Origin: Amborella trichopoda | Lineage: Eukaryota > Streptophyta > Magnoliopsida > Amborellales > Amborellaceae | DNA: 64,000 nucleotides | Direction of reading: 5' to 3' | NCBI RefSeq assembly: GCF_000471905.2 | Contig: NW_006494789.1 | Location: 9,818,419-9,882,418, forward strand | In this document: one piece after another, positions 58,052 to 64,000 of the stretch | How the letters are laid out: the number at the start of each line of letters is the position of its first letter | Numbering within the stretch: the first letter of the stretch is position 1 | Notes under the pieces: generated by a model | The model's database searches: none | What the model was told of the DNA's origin: nothing | The model's input: only the letters and a program-made list of their open reading frames with translations | Position numbers and translations under genes: made by a program

Positions 58052-59310
58052 GAATTGGGTGCAAAGATGGGTTGACGCCTAAAAACTAGCCAGAATTGAA
58101 GATAATTACAATTTAATTGAATTGAAAGAAATTCTAAAAATGGGTGAAAAACGATTGTTTAGCCCCTGCCTAACAATATCTAGAATTCCAGAATAGTCCC
58201 TGTTGCTACCGAGAATTTGCGTGATCTTCTGTGGCTGATCCGAGGTTGTTCTGATGCCCATTTGATTGAAAGATTATTATTTTCTTGTAGGGCTCGGCAT
58301 GACTATCATTTTGATACCAACTTCGAGCCAAGAATCATGTTTTTGAGTTATGATCATGAGACTTGAATTTTGGATGAATATTGAAAACTTTGAATCGATT
58401 GTGTGCTCATTTCTTGAAGTTTCTTCATGACTTCTTCATTGAATTACACTGAGAATTTTGTCACGATCACATTACAACAAACGCAACTCGATTTCATGTT
58501 CGGATGAAGATTTTGTCGTCTTGAGTTTTTTACCAGAATCTTGGAATCTGGCGGCCGAAATTTACAGCTGCTTTGACACTTTCGTGTGTAAAATTCATTT
58601 GTTTATCATTTGCGAGGTTCAGACCAAAGATAGCCTTCGACTTCACGCTCATAATGCAATTAGTTTCGTGTCGATCGGGTGTGAGAGTGTCGTGATCTGG
58701 CTGCTCTAACGAGGTGTGCCGCTGCTGAATTTCCTACAACTTCCTTCACAGATCAGCAACTTTCATTTAGTTTTTCTCTATGCTAGAGCATTGTCACGAG
58801 GCGTATCACTTATCGCATTGCTCATCTTGATGAGATGAATACGCTCACCAAATTTGAAAGCGATTCGACTTGGAATGAGTGAGTTATAGGTCTCGAAAGT
58901 GACTGCCCGTGACTGTAAAAACAAGCACCTTTAATGGTGTTTTGATGGAGTGAGGCCACAAGGGAATAGTGTGCGGCCTACCCCTTTTCGGTATTTTACC
59001 CATAACTTTGTCCTGGAGTGCCCGAATAAGCCGACCATGTCGGATCTAATGGCAATGGCCCACAAATGTTTGATGCACCAAAAGTATGACTATAGTTAAA
59101 GGGTCCATTTCAAGGTGCTAGAGACTGATTTCACTGAAATTACTTCTTTGTGTTCACTACCTTAGACATGTTTAATCACGATAAAACTTGGCAGGTGATT
59201 TTTTGAAGTGGTGATAAAAATCTTGATCAATTATGGGGCCATTCTGAGACTGTCAGGAATTTCCACTGTTTTGTAGGCTTTATTGACCTGCTAAAAAATA
59301 TCGTCAAACA

Positions 59311-61693
59311 CCGGGACTTGAGATCTCTCTCTCAGGGACCTTGCTCAAGAGCTAGTGCAGGTATACCAATCGATGAGAGAGGAATTTAAGGTGGTTTCGA
59401 GACTTACTCAGGGTAGCTCGCGTGGACGCCCTCTTAGATCACGAAGAAGGCCCCCCAACTGCTTTAGCTGGTTCAGAATAGCCTCCCTTGACCTGTGATC
59501 ATCTTGTTTTTTGCACAACACTAACATGGTTAATTTTCAAAAAAGGTGGGCCAAAAGGACCCACCCTTGTCTTAGGGCAATCTACTTTCATATGAGAGAC
59601 TGATGGAGTGGAAGGAGGAAGAATCTAGACAGTAATGTTGGCATTATGAGAAGACACAGCGTCCCTTGCAGGTGGCGATGGCTTCTGGTGAGGTTCACAG
59701 TGATAGCTCCCCATGAGGCACATGGTGCTAGACGTAGAACACGAGAAAAATCGTAGACAATAATAAGCATCGCCATTGGCAACGCGAGAAGGCAGAATGT
59801 CTCTTGCGAACGACAATAGCTTTTGGCGAGGCGCACAATGATAACTTATCATAACTCGTACGGTGATTACCTCTTGTGGAGCGCCAAGTATAAAAGAGAA
59901 GCTCGCGGACGGCGATGGGTATTACAGCGACCCTTCGCGAACGACGATGGACATCGCCGCCTGTGATAGTCACATGACAGGGTGAAGCCCCCACGGATGG
60001 CAACAAGCTTCGCTACCCGCGTTTCTCGCTGAGATGTCGAGGATGCACCTACGGACAGCGATGAGCAGCACCATCTACAAATCTCATCGAGAGATAGAGA
60101 TGTGCAAATAGAAGGGGAAAAGGAGCTCGCACATGGTGTTGCCATTACCATGCGCGACCTGTGAAACCACAGGAAGAAGAAAAAGAAAAGAAAGAGGCAT
60201 GCACGGCACTACCTTTGTCATGCATGGCCTTTGAGGGAGGCTTAAGGGAAGAAGAAGAAAAAGAAAAAAAAGAAGAGAGAGAAAGTTTACCTTGAGTCTA
60301 GGGGTACCAGTCTAAAAGTTTCTCTCTCCTTACTCTCTCTCTCCAAATGTGACCCAACAATGAGAAGGAAAGGGAATTATATTCAATTAAAATTCTCTTT
60401 TGTGAAGGGTTTTAAGCCTTTTTTGTATAATGATGGTACCGTGGTATATATAGAATTGTACCCAAACATGGGTGAATTGATCAAAAATAAACCTAATTGC
60501 TAGAAATTAAGACTTCTTTTAATTAAAAAGAATTAAAAATAGGGTGTAAAATGATAGATTTGCCCATGTGTTGCCCTAAAACATGCATGATTTTCCGTGG
60601 ATGATTCGGGGTTGTTCTGATGCTCGTTTGATCGAAAGACGGTTGTTTTTTTGTAGGGCTCGGCATGACGATCGATTTGATACCAACTTCAAGCCATGGA
60701 TTGTGTTTTTAGGGCACGATCATGTAACTTGAAATTTGAATGAATCTTGAAATTTTGAATCAATTGTGTGCCCGTTCCTTGATTTTTTTGTGATTTGTTC
60801 ATTAGTTCACACTGATCATGCCGTCAAGATCGCAGGGCAACAAACACAGCTTGATTCCGTGCCCGAATGAAGATTTTGTAACTTTGAAGATTTGGCCGGA
60901 ATCTGGAATTCTAGCGACAGAATTTGCAGTCACTTTGTCTGCTTCGTGTGAGGAATCCGACCGTTCATCATGTACGAGGTTCGGACCCTAGACCTTAAGC
61001 ATGCTATGGAATTAGTTTCACGTCGATCGGGCTCACGAGCGACGTGGTTTGACTGCTCGAGAGAGGCATGATGCTGTTGTTTTTCCTGCACTTTCTTCAC
61101 ATATTAGGGACTTCTCTTTAGCTTTTCTTCGCGCTCCGACGGGGCATGCCACATATTAAAACTCTCGTCTCGACAAGATGAACACGCTCCATCAAGTTTG
61201 AGCATGATCCAATTTCGGACGAGGGATAAATAAGCGTCGAAAGTCACTAGTCATGATTGCCCCTTTAATGGACTTGAGTTGCAGGGTGGCCGCACGGGAA
61301 TAACGTGCGGCGACTCCTGTTCGCTCTTTCACCTATAACTTCTTCCTGGGATGTCCATTCAAGCTGAAATTTGACCCTTAGGGATTTGACCCTTAGGGAT
61401 TTGAACCGTGCTGGATCTAATGGTAGTGGTCCCACAGCAAATTGAGACACTGAAAATATAGCTCTAGTTATAGGGTCCGTTTCAGGGTATTAGAAGTTGA
61501 TTCTACCGAAACTGTTTCTCAGTTTGCACTGCCTTAGACATGTCAGAATGTGACGAAACTTGGGATGAGACTTTTGAGAATCCTCATGAAGATCTTGGCC
61601 AGTTTTGGAGCTATTCTGAGGCTGTCGAGATTTCCACTGTTTGTTAGGCTTTATTGACAGGAGAACCAAGGTGCTAAAAAATGTCTTCAAACA
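59311..61693 (-). repeat. LTR E, truncated, B-type subfamily
   Basis: Matches the right LTR of B best, for example the GGGCCAAA-GGACCCACC block at about 59550. It starts some 70 bp inside the LTR and ends in TTCAAACA at 61693. It has a donor-like CAAG|GTAAAC (60291/60290) and a TATA box (60445-60452). The acceptor is changed from CAG to CAA near 59510. Its GA tract is interrupted by units around GGCGATGG/CCATCGCC-like words (59620-60230). The internal region belonging to it is absent. Confidence 0.8.
60445..60452 (-). promoter_or_regulatory. LTR promoter TATA box (LTR E)
   Basis: TATATATA at the conserved position, upstream on the - strand of the candidate donor at 60290. Confidence 0.5.
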
Positions 61694-62697
61694 GGTATCA
61701 TATGGACTGAGACTTAAATCACCAGTGCTGGTTTGGTGGTTCCATGGAGCAGGAGAATAGTGCCCGTCAGAGTGGTGGTACGATGTCCTTGACCTAGGCT
61801 AGATAGAGACCGTGGATTCGGCATCCGAGTCGTATCCTAATCTAACTTGGTCATGGAACAGGTCTTAATCTATGCAAAGCACCATACAAAATATTGAGGA
61901 ATCTATCCTAGGATTCTATGGGTAGGCCACAGGTTCAGGGTATTCTAACTAGGGGTAAATTTTAGAAACGAGGTAGGGTATCAGGGTACACCCACCATTG
62001 ATTTGAACCACTCTTGTAAGTGGCTATGGGACCAAAGTATTGTGGGGTGCTCTTAGAGGCCGGGTATATATAGAGGATTCACTTTTATTGAGGGCCCGGT
62101 CTCCCAATTGTCGTACCTCTAAAAATTAGGTGCTTGCTCTGGAAGCCTTAAGGCCAGATACTGGGTTTTTGAAATCAATTTTGAGAAGATGTCTCACTTG
62201 TGCGGTGCGTGTGTGGGAAAGTGTGTAAACAAGCAAACGTGCCTGTGCAACAAGTGTATCGACTAGGTAAAGGTGCGCAAACAGAAAATTGGGCACAGTG
62301 CATGACACATGTCAAGTGAAGTGCGTCCCGAATCAGTAAGCCGATCATGGCGTGATCTAAGTTGAGGGGCGAGGTACCCTTGAGAGATTGCGGTAAGGGT
62401 GAGTGCGAGGCATAATTTGTGCCAAGTGGGGTGACGGCTCGCCTCAAAGTTTGATCAGGGTGAGGGGGGCTTCAGGTGGTCCTCAAGTTTCTTTTATATA
62501 AATAGCTGCTTCGGTAACTGCAATAACTATAACAAAGATCGAGAAAATGTCTCCCTTCAATTGTCCACTATCAAATAAATCAGAAAATGCTATGAGATTC
62601 ATATTAATAGTATTCAGTATAAGCTCAAGACACATAAGTGCTCTAACCATGTTTCAACTTCCGATTAATCCATAGATACCCATAGAAAATAAATAAT
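61694..62697. other. Unassigned non-coding stretch
   Basis: No homology to the retrotransposon family, no continuation of the gypsy integrase cut at 3879, and no convincing frame. It may be the genomic flank of LTR E or part of another decayed element. A GGGTATATATAGAGG word at about 62060 resembles a + strand TATA box. Confidence 0.4.
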
Positions 62698-62881
62698 GTC
62701 ACACCCCAAGTTTTATAATGCTAAAATTCCATAGATGCGACAGTCTATTCTTAAAGAATAAAACAAATTCAAAATTTTTACTATATATTGCTTCAAAACA
62801 AATTTTCCATTCAAAAGCTTTCATACTTGTAAAAAGTCTATTTCACAGCTTATAATAACATGGATCTATGTGTGTGTGTGA

Positions 62882-62940
<59 letters not shown>

Positions 62941-64000
62941 GAGAGAGAGAGAGAGATAACTTTGATAGAACAAAAGTTACAAAGGCCAAATTTATCCATG
63001 ACTACAAACTTCTTCTAAACTAATCCTGCTATACATACGAACAATAGGGTTGTGATCACTCTGAAAAAAATTCACAATAGCTTGATGAGTGTGGCTACTC
63101 AGTAAGTAACCATCATTATCCTTAAAAGTCATGGTTGGAAAGTGTACATATTTTATAAAAGAATGCATAATATGAGGAAGAGCATATATAGAGAAAAGTT
63201 TCAAATTTAGAAACACACAATTTAACATAATTCAGAAGATTTGAATGCATATTAAACTAGTATGAGAAAGTGCATAGATAAATCCTTTAACAGAAATGCC
63301 CAGTTTAACATGATACAAAGGATTTCACAAAGTACCCTACTGGCGTCCCAAGTAGAACATCTATAGACCCTGCCAGCATCCTGGATGGATCCACTTAATC
63401 CCTATCGGAGTACCAGATAGGTCTACTCATATCTCACAGATGTACCGAATGAGTCCACTTAATCCTTGTAACTAACGTCTTGGGTAGATTATAATTCTCT
63501 ATCTGAACCGTATTTTCTAAGGTTCTATGAATTCCTTCGATGCTAGCTCTAGTTACACTCAAAATATTTAGGCATGCATATAACCAGCATAATCAAGATC
63601 GAGAGATACCAACTGACTCCTGAAGTAGAAGCCTCACCCATCAGGACATTCAAATCCTGATGCATAGAGCCTGTACCATCACAACCTGGAGAGAAGCACC
63701 ACCAACAGGTACATCCATTGCGTAGTGCCTTATACACACACACGGTCCCGAGTGCGCTTTGGGACTTTTGATAGGCACTGGCCTTGCAAGATACAACTCT
63801 TTCATGTGCCCTTTCGAATAAGGAGCATTACACTACCAAAGGGGTCCCAATGAGTAGTACCTCAGATAAGTTTTGGGGGAGTGACCACCCAAACACATAC
63901 ACTCTTAACTCTCATCCAATCATAGAGAGCTGGAAAAATCACAGCTGTGACACAAATATCTCATCAGATCATAACAGAGGTATGTCTCCATGCTGCCATG
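62698..64000. repeat. Probable gypsy-type LTR edge, continuing past the window
   Basis: It begins TGTCACACCCCAAG, the start typical of many plant Ty3/gypsy LTRs. Later it contains CTCAGTAAGTAACC and a set of degenerate 30-40 bp units with TACCAGATAGGTCTACT-like words (63340-63480). No second LTR or coding region is visible, so the assignment is tentative and the strand unknown. Confidence 0.4.
62869..62956. repeat. Compound microsatellite (TG)6, (TA)26, (GA)8
   Basis: TG repeats at 62869-62880, TA repeats at 62885-62936 and GA repeats at 62941-62956, separated by a few bases. Confidence 0.97.

Larger units (their letters stand above)
39858..59310 (-). mobile_element. Copy D of the family, complete LTR to LTR (19.5 kb)
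   Basis: The most complete copy. On its own strand: 5' LTR (59310-56225), PBS (56221-56204), gag-pro (to 50624), convergent PMD gene (46881-50453 on +), minisatellite-rich 3' region (46880-43021) and 3' LTR (43020-39858). The internal region is 13,204 bp and has no RT, RNase H or integrase. All genes are decayed. The two LTRs match along their length but differ at many positions, including small deletions, so the insertion is not recent. Confidence 0.88.
56225..59310 (-). repeat. Right (5') LTR of copy D, 3.09 kb
   Basis: Runs from AGGTAAGGTGCCTCGA (mutated TGGTTAGG end) to GTCAAACA at 59310. Contains ATTGCAG on the - strand (3' splice-like, 56501-56499), the hairpin array (56990-57600), a GA tract, the donor-like TAG|GTAACTTTC (57917/57916), TATA (58043-58051) and the U3 box (58961). 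About 40 bp is missing near the outer end compared with 42970-43005. It abuts LTR E directly. Confidence 0.88.

Overview
The window looks like repeat-dense nuclear heterochromatin from a flowering plant. The evidence is an initiator-Met primer site followed by Ty3/gypsy gag-pol, Tat/Ogre-type gag-protease with a tRNA-Arg-like primer site, and a plant mobile domain (PMD) protein. I see no intact host gene, tRNA or rRNA. Almost every reading frame is broken by stops and frameshifts, so the coding entries are pseudogenes. The species cannot be named from the sequence.

Layout. 1-3879 is the 5' part of a decayed chromovirus-like Ty3/gypsy element (+ strand: LTR end, PBS, gag, protease, RT, RNase H, start of integrase), cut off inside integrase. 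3880-28446 and 36680-61693 hold several copies of one large Tat/Ogre-like LTR retrotransposon family, all on the - strand, called here A, B, C, D and E. Copy D is complete from LTR to LTR (39858-59310, about 19.5 kb, LTRs about 3.1 kb). Copy B is nearly complete (9703-28446). A (3880-9702) and C (36680-43020) are partial. E (59311-61693) is a truncated solo-type LTR abutting the outer LTR of D. 28447-36680 is a different, non-coding, repeat-built segment with a 1.6-kb direct duplication, CT-rich minisatellites and an assembly gap. 61694-62697 is unassigned. 62698-64000 looks like the edge of another gypsy-type LTR carrying TG, TA and GA microsatellites.

How the family is built, read on its own (-) strand. 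The LTR has a conserved TATA box, then a candidate 5' splice site, then a CT-rich tract of small hairpin units, then a candidate 3' splice site. A tRNA-Arg-like PBS follows, then a gag-protease frame that ends at a stop codon with its own AATAAA and no reverse transcriptase, RNase H or integrase. Next comes an opposite-strand gene for a roughly 1,150-1,200-codon PMD protein with its own TATA box and poly(A) signal, then a 3' region packed with minisatellites, then the 3' LTR. B and D share this plan and have internal regions of almost identical length (13,218 and 13,204 bp). The lack of pol is therefore a property of the family and not damage to one copy. These elements would need polymerase and integrase supplied in trans by an autonomous relative.

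The point most worth following up is this convergent gag-pro / antisense-PMD architecture, together with the apparent LTR intron that would remove the hairpin array. All statements are from reading the sequence; no database search was possible.
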